A stretch of 23,244 bases of DNA, taken from Thiocapsa sp. UBA6158 (GTDB lineage: Bacteria > Pseudomonadota > Gammaproteobacteria > Chromatiales > Chromatiaceae). Below are positions 1 to 6,627 of the stretch, in pieces (the stretch's first letter is position 1; each line of letters begins with the position of its first letter). Where the stretch lies: positions 13,122 through 36,365 of the forward strand of contig NZ_DIUM01000109.1 in NCBI RefSeq assembly GCF_002423035.1. Reading direction: 5' to 3'. The position numbers were made by a program, and so were the translations under genes. The notes under the pieces were generated by a model, which was not told the DNA's origin, did no database searches, and was given only the letters and a program-made list of their open reading frames with translations.

Positions 1-1
1 G

Positions 2-922
2 ACCTTCTCGGTCGGCTTCGAGGACACGCCCGAAGAAGCCGGGAGCGAGTTCCAATTCTCGGATCTCGTCGTCGAGCACTACGGCACGCGGCATCATCGC
101 TTTCTGGTCCCCAACGCGCAGGTCCTGCAGCGTCTGCCCGAGGCGATCGACGCCATGACCGAGCCCATGTTCGGTCAGGACGCCGTGGCCTTCTTTCTCC
201 TCGCCGAGCAGGTCTCGCGCGAGGTCAAGGTGGTGCAGTCCGGACAGGGTGCAGACGAGGTCTTCGGGGGCTATTTCTGGTATCCGCGCATCGCCGCCGA
301 GCGCGAGGGCTCGCCGGTCGAACGTTTCGCTAAACACTATTTCGACCGCGACCACGACGAATATCTGCGGATGGTCAGTGACGCCTATGCAGGCGAGGAC
401 CACACCTCCGCGCTGATCGCCGAGCGCCTGGCCGAGCCCGATGCCGACGAGCTGCTGGACGCAGTCCTCCGTCTGGACGCGACGACCCTGATCGTCGACG
501 ACCCGGTCAAGCGGGTCGACAACATGACGATGGCCTGGGGTCTGGAGGCGCGTGTGCCCTTCCTGGATCACCACCTGGTCGAGCTGGCCGCGCGCTGCCC
601 GCCCGAGTTCAAGCTGCGCGAGGGCGGAAAATATCCGCTCAAGGCGATGGCCCGCGGACTCCTACCCGATGCCGTCATCGATCGACCCAAGGGCTATTTT
701 CCGATGCCGGCACTCAAATACGTGCGCGGACCCTTCCTGGAGCTGATGCGCGACGTGCTCGCATCGCGAGCAAGCCGGGAGCGCGGTCTCTACCGGCAGA
801 CCTATCTGGATCAGCTGCTCGCCGCGCCCGACATGCACCACACCCGCATCCAGGGCAACAAGCTGTGGCATCTCGCGCTTTTGGAGCTTTGGTTGCAGCG
901 CAATGTCGACTCGGCAGGATAA
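2..922 (+). CDS. asnO: N-acetylglutaminylglutamine amidotransferase, asparagine-synthase family (5' end cut by window)
   Basis: The frame is open from base 2 to a TAA at 920-922, so the last 306 residues are present and the N-terminal glutaminase half lies outside the window. The visible part is the ATP-dependent amide-transfer domain of class B asparagine synthetases: SGQGADEVFGGY, then VDDPVKRVDNMTMAWGLEAR and VPFLDHHLVELAA, then the C-terminal RPKGYFPMPALKY and KLWHLALLELWLQ. This C-terminal wording is, to my memory of the family, that of the enzyme that amidates the dipeptide osmolyte N-acetylglutaminylglutamine rather than that of plain AsnB. The usual partner gene (the dipeptide synthetase) does not follow; a glutaredoxin gene does. 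General asparagine synthase is the alternative. Family call sure, substrate less so. Confidence 0.8.
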   Translation, partial: TFSVGFEDTPEEAGSEFQFSDLVVEHYGTRHHRFLVPNAQVLQRLPEAIDAMTEPMFGQDAVAFFLLAEQVSREVKVVQSGQGADEVFGGYFWYPRIAAEREGSPVERFAKHYFDRDHDEYLRMVSDAYAGEDHTSALIAERLAEPDADELLDAVLRLDATTLIVDDPVKRVDNMTMAWGLEARVPFLDHHLVELAARCPPEFKLREGGKYPLKAMARGLLPDAVIDRPKGYFPMPALKYVRGPFLELMRDVLASRASRERGLYRQTYLDQLLAAPDMHHTRIQGNKLWHLALLELWLQRNVDSAG

Positions 923-987
923 GAGCAACCCGGCCGGAAAGTGCAAGGACCCAACCGGGAGACATGACCCCTCCCCTTTCGGGGTAG

Positions 988-1016
988 CTTGAAAAGCTAT
1001 TCAGCGTCCCGAACCT
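988..1016 (+). promoter_or_regulatory. Possible sigma-32-like promoter upstream of grxD
   Basis: CTTGAAA at 988-994 matches the sigma-32 -35 element exactly. Thirteen bases later CCCGAAC (1008-1014) partly matches the -10 element (consensus CCCCAT-like). It lies about 40 bases before the grxD start. The -10 match is imperfect, so this is only a candidate. Confidence 0.25.
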
Positions 1017-1053
1017 TGTCGGATCGGTCGTCAACAAGCATACGAGGTCAGCG

Positions 1054-1377
1054 ATGGATGTTTTGGAGCGAATCGGCGAGCAGGTGAAGACGAACCCGGT
1101 CGTCATCTACATGAAAGGCACACCCCAGTTTCCCCAATGCGGCTTCTCGATGCGGGCGTCGGCCGCGCTGCAGGAGTGCGGCGTTCCCTTTGCCTACGTG
1201 AACGTCCTGCAGGATCCCGAGATCTTCGAGAATCTGCCGCGTTATGCCGACTGGCCGACCTTCCCCCAGATCTACATCGACGGCGAGCTGGTCGGCGGCT
1301 GCGACATTACGTTGGAGCTTCACGCGGGCGGCCAGCTCAAGACCATGATGGAAGAGGCGGCTGCAAAGCACGCCTGA
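1054..1377 (+). CDS. grxD: Monothiol glutaredoxin, Grx4/GrxD type
   Basis: This 107-residue protein carries the monothiol CGFS active site (PQCGFSMRA, about residues 28-36), preceded by VIYMKGTPQFP. Later come WPTFPQIYIDGELVGGCDI, with the cis-proline TFPQ and the GG-C-D glutathione-binding segment. CGFS glutaredoxins hold a glutathione-ligated [2Fe-2S] cluster and pass it on with BolA partners; they act in the cytoplasm. Length is close to E. coli GrxD (115). The ATG at 1054 is supported by a GAGGT ribosome-binding site at 1044-1048. It converges with rnt, and I recall grxD, rnt and pyrC lying near one another in pseudomonads. Very sure. Confidence 0.96.
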   Translation: MDVLERIGEQVKTNPVVIYMKGTPQFPQCGFSMRASAALQECGVPFAYVNVLQDPEIFENLPRYADWPTFPQIYIDGELVGGCDITLELHAGGQLKTMMEEAAAKHA

Positions 1378-1436
1378 GCGCTCGGTGCAGGGGTTGGTGG
1401 GCGAGTCTTGATCCCTCCGATCGCTTTCACACCGGT

Positions 1437-2090
1437 TTACATCGGTTCCCTCTCTTCCCAAACCCTCACCGGATCGAGCTCGCGCCAGCGATTCACGACG
1501 GTGCAAAACAGACGCGCGGTCTGCTCGGCGTCGTAAATCGCCGAGTGGGCCTCGCTGCTCTGCCAGCCGAGCCCGGCCTCCTTTGCCGCACGCGCCAAAA
1601 CGGTCTGACCGAACATCAGGCCGGACAAGGTCACGGTGTCGAAGACACTGAAGGCGTGAAACGGGTTACGCTTGAATCCGGTCCGCTCGACCGCTGCTTT
1701 GACGAATCCGAGGTCGAAGTGGGCATTGTGCCCGACCAGGATCGCCCGATTGCAACCGGTCGATTTGACCGCCTTACGGATCGGCGTGAGGATGCGGGTC
1801 AAGGCATCCCATTCGGAAATCGCGTCTCGAAAGGGATGGTCGGGATCGATCCGGTTGAAGGCCAATGCGCTCGGGTCGATCTCCGAGCCGACAAAGGGCA
1901 GCACGTGACAGGCAATCGGAGCAGCCGGCTCGACTCGCCCGTCGGGAAGCATTCGGATGATAATGGCGGCGATTTCCAGCAGGGCATGCCGCTGAGCGTC
2001 GAAACCGGCTGTTTCGACATCGACCACCACCGGCAAAAAGCCCCGAAAGCGCGCGGCGATTCCTTCTCTCATTTTGGGTTCTTGGTTCAT
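1437..2090 (-). CDS. rnt: Ribonuclease T (DEDD-family 3'-5' exonuclease)
   Basis: The protein of 217 residues trims the 3' ends of tRNA, 5S and 23S rRNA and other small stable RNAs. The DEDDh signature is visible: PVVVDVETAGFDA (Exo I, DxE), CNRAILVGHNAHFDLGFV (Exo II, Asp) and AHSAIYDAEQTARLFC (Exo III, His and Asp). RNase T-specific KRNPFHAFSVFDT and LALAFNRIDP-like segments are present. The open frame extends upstream to 2345, but that part is a shadow of the opposite gene. Similarity to E. coli RNase T begins at the ATG at 2090 (or the ATG at 2072; neither has a strong ribosome-binding site). It is divergent from the TraB-family gene with 155 bases between them. Confidence 0.96.
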   Translation of the reverse strand: MNQEPKMREGIAARFRGFLPVVVDVETAGFDAQRHALLEIAAIIIRMLPDGRVEPAAPIACHVLPFVGSEIDPSALAFNRIDPDHPFRDAISEWDALTRILTPIRKAVKSTGCNRAILVGHNAHFDLGFVKAAVERTGFKRNPFHAFSVFDTVTLSGLMFGQTVLARAAKEAGLGWQSSEAHSAIYDAEQTARLFCTVVNRWRELDPVRVWEEREPM

Positions 2091-2245
2091 GGCGACAGCA
2101 TAAGTGGCGCACGGATGAATGCCAAACACAGTGATCGTGGCGGCGCCTCGCCGTGGCCGTCTTTCTGTGCCGTTCCGGGTTGCACTCGGCTCCCCGCGAC
2201 GCCCGAGGCGGACCCTGTCGCCCACCTCGCCCGACGGTGCTCGCC

Positions 2246-3142
2246 ATGATCGCGCGACTCCTGCTCGCCGCGTTGCTCGCGACCGGAACCTGCGCCCGGG
2301 CCGATTCATCGACGATCGCCGACGCACCCGCAGGGTCCGCCGCAACGCGGGGCATACTCTTCGAGATCCGCCCCCCGACAGGTGCCCCTCCGAGCTTTCT
2401 CTTCGGCACGATCCACAGCGAGGATACTCGAGTCGTGGAGCTGCCCGTGCCGGTGAGCAATGCCTTCGATGCGAGCCCGAACGTTGCCCTCGAGGTGGTT
2501 CCGGATGCCTCCGCCATCATCCGTGCGATGATCACCATGGCCTACACCGACGGTCGCCTGTTGCGCGACGTTATCCCCGCAGACCTCTACCTGGAGACCA
2601 CCGACGCCCTCGTCGGCATCGGGATGCCCGAGGAGGCGTTCAAGGACCTCAAGCCCTGGGCCGTCGTGACCCTGCTCAGCAGCCCGCCTTCCGAGACAGG
2701 CGAATTCCTGGACATGCTGCTCTTTCATCGGGCGGTGGCGGACGGCAAGCGTGTCGAGGGTCTGGAAACCATGACCGAGCAGCTCGCCGTCTTCGACGCA
2801 CTCTCCGAGACCGATCAGATCACGCTGCTGCGCGAGACCCTGGCGACGCTCGAGCAACTGCCGCTCATTTTCGAGGCACTGATCGCCGCCTACTTGGAGC
2901 GCGACATCGATAAGCTGCAGCACCTGAGCGAACAGCACCTCGAGGACACCGACCCCCGTCTCGCCGCACTCTTCCAGAAAGTCGTCATCGATTCACGCAA
3001 CCACCGCATGGTCGAGCGCATGGCACCCCTACTGGCCGAAGGTGGCTGGTTCATTGCGATCGGGGCCTTGCATCTTCCCGGCGATCAAGGCGTCCTCGCC
3101 CTGCTGCGCAAACGCGACTACGGTGTAACGGCTATCTTCTAG
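2246..3142 (+). CDS. TraB/GumN family protein (exported)
   Basis: The 298-residue product starts MIARLLLAALLATGTCARADS, a classical cleavable signal peptide, so I chose the ATG at 2246 over the upstream start at 2153. The family hallmarks are GTIHSED near the N-terminus, the acidic ALEVVPDAS strand, and at the C-terminus the GALHLPGDQGVLALLR block with the conserved histidine. TraB/GumN proteins are related to Tiki-type metalloproteases; bacterial substrates are not established. The middle (residues 90-240) is helical and poorly conserved. The gene precedes mlaA by 78 bases on the same strand and may share its transcript. Family call firm, function unknown. Confidence 0.88.
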   Translation: MIARLLLAALLATGTCARADSSTIADAPAGSAATRGILFEIRPPTGAPPSFLFGTIHSEDTRVVELPVPVSNAFDASPNVALEVVPDASAIIRAMITMAYTDGRLLRDVIPADLYLETTDALVGIGMPEEAFKDLKPWAVVTLLSSPPSETGEFLDMLLFHRAVADGKRVEGLETMTEQLAVFDALSETDQITLLRETLATLEQLPLIFEALIAAYLERDIDKLQHLSEQHLEDTDPRLAALFQKVVIDSRNHRMVERMAPLLAEGGWFIAIGALHLPGDQGVLALLRKRDYGVTAIF

Positions 3143-3220
3143 GGCATGCCCCGGCACGGGCCGAGCGAGGCACGGGCTGTGATAGCATTTGCACAACGTG
3201 TCGCGAGAGATCAGCAACGC

Positions 3221-4000
3221 ATGAAGGACCGTGATTTGAGCGCCTATCGACAACTGACTTGGCTGGGGATCTTGGTCATCCTGCTGCTCGGCGCGGGCTG
3301 CACCTCCTCGCCGAGCCGGATCTCTGAGCCCCGCGACCCGCTGGAGCCTTTCAATCGGGCCGTCTTCCGGTTCAATACGGATTTCGACAAGGCGTTTTTC
3401 CAGCCGGTCGCAAAAGGCTATCAGGCCATCACGCCGGACCCGGTCGAACGCGGCGTGACCAACTTTTTCGGCAATCTCGCCGACGTCACCTCGTTGGTCA
3501 ACAACGTGCTGCAGTTCAAGATGTCGCGTGCCGGCAGCGATGTCGGGCGGCTCTTCATTAACTCGACGGTCGGCGTGCTGGGCTTCGTCGATGTCGCGAC
3601 CAACGTGGGCTTGCCGAACTACAAGGAAGACTTCGGTCAGACACTCGGCTACTGGGGACTCGACTCGGGCGCCTTCATCATGTTGCCGCTCCTGGGACCG
3701 AGCAGCGTGCGCGACGCCTTCGGCGATGTCGGCGACGTCTTCACGGATCCCTTGTTCAACCTCGATCCCCTCTTGGACATCGACAGAGACCACACCTACT
3801 GGGGTCTGATTGCGCTCCGCGCGATCGATCGGCGTGCCAACTATTTGGCGACGAGCCAGATCCTCGAGGACGCGGCTATCGACCCTTATATCCTGCTGCG
3901 CGATGCCTATCTGCAGCGACGTCACTATCGGGTGCACGACGGCAATCCGCCGACGATCGAAGGTGACGAGGACTTCTGGGACGAAGTGGACTTCGACTAA
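3221..4000 (+). CDS. mlaA: MlaA (VacJ) family outer-membrane lipoprotein
   Basis: MlaA removes mislaid phospholipids from the outer leaflet of the outer membrane and hands them to the Mla transport chain. The 259-residue protein has a lipoprotein signal ending in LLGAGC, with Cys27 as the lipidated residue. It then has DPLEPFNRAVFRFN, NLADVTSLVNNVLQ, FINSTVGVLGFVDVA, EDFGQTLGYWG and LLGPSSVRDAFG, all typical of MlaA. An in-frame ATG at 3146 would put 25 extra residues ahead of the signal, so the ATG at 3221 is preferred; a weak GAGAG lies before it. The tail is acidic (GDEDFWDEVDFD). No other mla gene is in the window. Very sure. Confidence 0.95.
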   Translation: MKDRDLSAYRQLTWLGILVILLLGAGCTSSPSRISEPRDPLEPFNRAVFRFNTDFDKAFFQPVAKGYQAITPDPVERGVTNFFGNLADVTSLVNNVLQFKMSRAGSDVGRLFINSTVGVLGFVDVATNVGLPNYKEDFGQTLGYWGLDSGAFIMLPLLGPSSVRDAFGDVGDVFTDPLFNLDPLLDIDRDHTYWGLIALRAIDRRANYLATSQILEDAAIDPYILLRDAYLQRRHYRVHDGNPPTIEGDEDFWDEVDFD

Positions 4001-4082
4001 ACCGCGCCCAGCGCGATATGTGATGTCTGTGGATGGGATCGGCCCCGGCAGACTCGACGATTGTTTGAGCTGGCGCGGCTTA

Positions 4083-4167
4083 GGAGATTTAATTTTCGGT
4101 CATCTCCGGGAACAAACATCCCGACTGCGCGTACCCGGAAATCACAAGGATGTCGTTCCTTTTCCGG
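4083..4167. terminator. Two stem-loops between the convergent mlaA and pyrC genes
   Basis: The 236-base gap between the mlaA and pyrC stops contains GGAGAT (4083-4088) paired with ATCTCC (4102-4107). A second, longer hairpin has CCGGAA (4135-4140) and AAGGA (4146-4150) pairing with TCCTT and TTCCGG (4157-4167), with a five-base bulge. Neither is followed by a clean T run. A role in ending transcription from both sides is inferred from position only. Confidence 0.3.
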
Positions 4168-4236
4168 AATCACATTGGATTCGATATGCCCCGGCGGGTC
4201 GGGCTGAGGGGCGAGGCAAGTCGCCTGCAGCGGCTT

Positions 4237-5280
4237 TCAAGCCACGACACGCCAGGCGACGGCTTTATCGGCACACAGTGGAACCACTCGGCTGGGTCCG
4301 AAGGGATAGGACGCGGGAACGGTCCAAGGCTCGCGGCGCAAACGAATGGTGTCGGTATTTCGGGGCAGGCCGTAGAAATCGGCGCCATGGTGACTCGCGA
4401 ATCCCTCCAGATGCTTCAAGGCGCCGGCCTGCTCGAACACCTCGGCATAGAGTTCGATCGCCGCGTGCGCGCTGAAGGATCCGGCACAGCCGCAGGCGCT
4501 CTCCTTGCCCTCAAGCGCATGCGGGGCGCTGTCGGTGCCGAGAAAGAACCGCGGATGAGCGCCGGTCGCGGCCGAGACCAACGCAAGCCGATGATGCTCG
4601 CGCTTGAGGATCGGCAGGCAATACAGATGCGGGCGAATCCCGCCGACGAGCATGGCATTGCGGTTGTAGAGCAGGTGATGGGGTGTGATGGTCGCGGCTA
4701 GGGTCGGCGGTCCGTCGCGCACGAAATCGACCGCCTCGGCGGTCGTGACATGCTCGAAGACGACCTTGAGTCCCGGAAATGCGCGCACGATCGGCTCCAA
4801 ACGCTCTTCGATGAAGCGCTGCTCGCGGTCGAAGATGTCGACCTGATCGTCCGTCACCTCGCCGTGCACCAGGAGCGGTAGACCGATGCGCTGCATCGCC
4901 TCGAAGACCGGATAGCGTCCGAGCAGGTCCGTCACCCCGTTCTCCGAGTTGGTGGTCGCACCGGCCGGATAGAGCTTACAGGCAAAGACGTGACCGCTCG
5001 CTTTGGCCGCGCCGATCTCGGCCGGGTCCGTCGCGTCCGTGAGATAAAGCGTCATCAAGGGCTGAAAATCGCTGCCGGGCGGCAGTGCATCCAGGATGCG
5101 TGCCCGGTAGGCCAGCGCCCGGGCGGTATCCACGACCGGCGGCTTGAGATTGGGCATCACGATCGCCCGCCCGAAACAACGCGCAGTATGGGCGAGTGCA
5201 TCACCCAGGACATCGCCATCGCGCAGATGCAGATGCCAGTCATCCGGCCGGCTAATGAACAGTTCCGTGATCTCGGTCAT
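4237..5280 (-). CDS. pyrC: Dihydroorotase, class II (PyrC)
   Basis: Dihydroorotase catalyses the third step of pyrimidine synthesis, closing carbamoyl-aspartate to dihydroorotate. The 347-residue protein begins with the zinc-binding DDWHLHLRDGD (His16, His18). It goes on with MPNLKPPV, FACKLYPAGATTNSENGV (the carboxylated lysine), FEHVTT, ITPHHLLYNRNAM and GTDSAPH (catalytic aspartate). Length equals that of E. coli PyrC (348), marking it as the short, class II form. The ATG at 5280 lies one base after the stop of the upstream zinc-finger gene, so translation is probably coupled; a further in-frame TTG at 5289 is less likely. Very sure. Confidence 0.97.
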   Translation of the reverse strand: MTEITELFISRPDDWHLHLRDGDVLGDALAHTARCFGRAIVMPNLKPPVVDTARALAYRARILDALPPGSDFQPLMTLYLTDATDPAEIGAAKASGHVFACKLYPAGATTNSENGVTDLLGRYPVFEAMQRIGLPLLVHGEVTDDQVDIFDREQRFIEERLEPIVRAFPGLKVVFEHVTTAEAVDFVRDGPPTLAATITPHHLLYNRNAMLVGGIRPHLYCLPILKREHHRLALVSAATGAHPRFFLGTDSAPHALEGKESACGCAGSFSAHAAIELYAEVFEQAGALKHLEGFASHHGADFYGLPRNTDTIRLRREPWTVPASYPFGPSRVVPLCADKAVAWRVVA

Positions 5281-5281
5281 C

Positions 5282-5476
5282 TCAAACAAGCCGATAGCGC
5301 GTCCCGCAATAGGGACAGGTCGCCTCGTGGCTCGGCTCGTCTTCGATCGGCAGATAGACCCGAGGGTGCATATTCCAGACAGGCGCGCCCGGCAGGGGGC
5401 AGGACAGCGGCAGATCCTTGCGGCTGACCTCGATCAGCTCGTGTTCGGCCCGTGTCTCGGCAGCGGCGTTGGACAT
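5282..5476 (-). CDS. Small CHCC-type zinc-finger protein
   Basis: The 64-residue protein has a Cys26-His37-Cys54-x2-Cys57 arrangement (SCPLPG, WNMHPRVYLP, ATCPYCGTRY). This is the zf-CHCC domain that in mitochondria occurs in complex I subunit NDUFS6 and in bacteria stands alone. The ATG at 5476 is preceded by GGAG at a good distance. The in-frame ATG at 5491 overlaps that ribosome-binding site and would add MSN-preceding residues METLP, so the shorter form is preferred. It ends one base before pyrC. The role of the free-standing bacterial protein is not established; zinc binding is inferred from the ligands. Confidence 0.85.
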   Translation of the reverse strand: MSNAAAETRAEHELIEVSRKDLPLSCPLPGAPVWNMHPRVYLPIEDEPSHEATCPYCGTRYRLV

Positions 5477-5639
5477 CGGCAAAGTCTCCATCGAATGAGA
5501 TGATCGGGCAGGCGCCGTACAGGTTGCATGAGGCCCCTGATTCGCGTTCTTTCACTTTAAATCGCGTCAGCTCCGGCGGTGAGTCATTGCTCCGGCATCA
5601 ACCCAACCGATACCGGGCCTAACCATCACCGGACGCAAT

Positions 5640-6563
5640 TTAAACCGGCGTGAGCCATTCCGGATAGGCCGGAAGACGCCCGTGCACCAGATCGAAATAG
5701 AGGCCCTGGAGCTGCTCGGTAATGGGACCCCGCCCGCCGTTGCCGATGGCCCGACCGTCGACCTCGCGGATCGGGGTCACCTCGGCGGCGGTACCGGTGA
5801 AGAAGGCCTCGTCCGCGATATAGACCTCGTCGCGGGTGATGCGCTTCTCGACCACCTCGATCCCGAGCTCGCGCGCCAGCGTCATGACGGTACGCCGGGT
5901 GATGCCGTCGAGTGCGGAGGTCAGATCAGGCGTGTAGAGCACGCCCTGGCGCACGATGAAGACATTCTCGCCGCTGCCTTCCATGACAAACCCGGAGGTG
6001 TCGAGCAGCAAGGCCTCGTCATAGCCGTCGCGCAGCGCCTCTTGGAGCGCCATCATGGAATTCATGTAGTTGCCGTTTGCCTTGGCGCGACACATGGTGA
6101 CGTTTACATGATGACGCGTGAAGGAGGAGACCCGTACCCGAATGCCTCGCTTCATGTTCTCCTCGCCGAGATAGGAGCCCCACTCCCAGGCGGCGACGAT
6201 GCAATGCACCTCCAGGTTGTCGGCACGCAGACCCATGCCTTCAGGGCCGTAGAAGAACATCGGTCGGATATAGGCCGAATCGAGATTGTTCTCGCGCACG
6301 GCGATCCGCTGGGCCTCGTCGATGGTCTCGCGATCGAACGGCGGCTTCATTCCGAGGATATGTGCTGAGTCGAAGAGCCGATCGGTATGGTCGCGTAGAC
6401 GGAAGATCGCAGGCCCCTGCTCGGTCCGGTAGGCGCGCACGCCCTCGAAGACGCCCATGCCGTAATGGAAGGTGTGAGTCAGGACATGCGTCTTGGCCTC
6501 CCGCCAAGGCACCATCTCGCCGTTGTGCCAGATCAGGCCATCACGGTCCGCCATCGTTGCCAT
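5640..6563 (-). CDS. ilvE: Branched-chain amino acid aminotransferase
   Basis: IlvE makes leucine, isoleucine and valine from their 2-oxo acids with glutamate as amino donor. The 307-residue protein is a fold-type IV PLP enzyme. It has HYGMGVFEGVRAYRT, then MCRAKANGNYMNSMMA with the PLP lysine at 161, then GSGENVFIVR and FFTGTAAEVTPIREVDGR. Length matches E. coli IlvE (309). The frame is open to 6644, but similarity starts near ADRDGLIWHNGEMVPW. I chose the ATG at 6563 (ribosome-binding site GGAGTGAG upstream); an ATG at 6554 is also possible. It follows glnE by 64 bases on the same strand, a gene order known in other gammaproteobacteria. Very sure. Confidence 0.97.
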   Translation of the reverse strand: MATMADRDGLIWHNGEMVPWREAKTHVLTHTFHYGMGVFEGVRAYRTEQGPAIFRLRDHTDRLFDSAHILGMKPPFDRETIDEAQRIAVRENNLDSAYIRPMFFYGPEGMGLRADNLEVHCIVAAWEWGSYLGEENMKRGIRVRVSSFTRHHVNVTMCRAKANGNYMNSMMALQEALRDGYDEALLLDTSGFVMEGSGENVFIVRQGVLYTPDLTSALDGITRRTVMTLARELGIEVVEKRITRDEVYIADEAFFTGTAAEVTPIREVDGRAIGNGGRGPITEQLQGLYFDLVHGRLPAYPEWLTPV

Positions 6564-6627
6564 GTGCTTACTCACTCCGGTTGCATCGGGACAGGATCCC
6601 GTTTCGATTCGTTCGCAGAGACCGCCG

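Noticed and set aside
2153..2345. Upstream extensions of rnt (to 2345) and of the TraB-family gene (to 2153)
   Set aside because: The two extensions overlap each other on opposite strands. Family similarity starts at 2090 for rnt, and a signal peptide starts at 2246 for the TraB-family gene.
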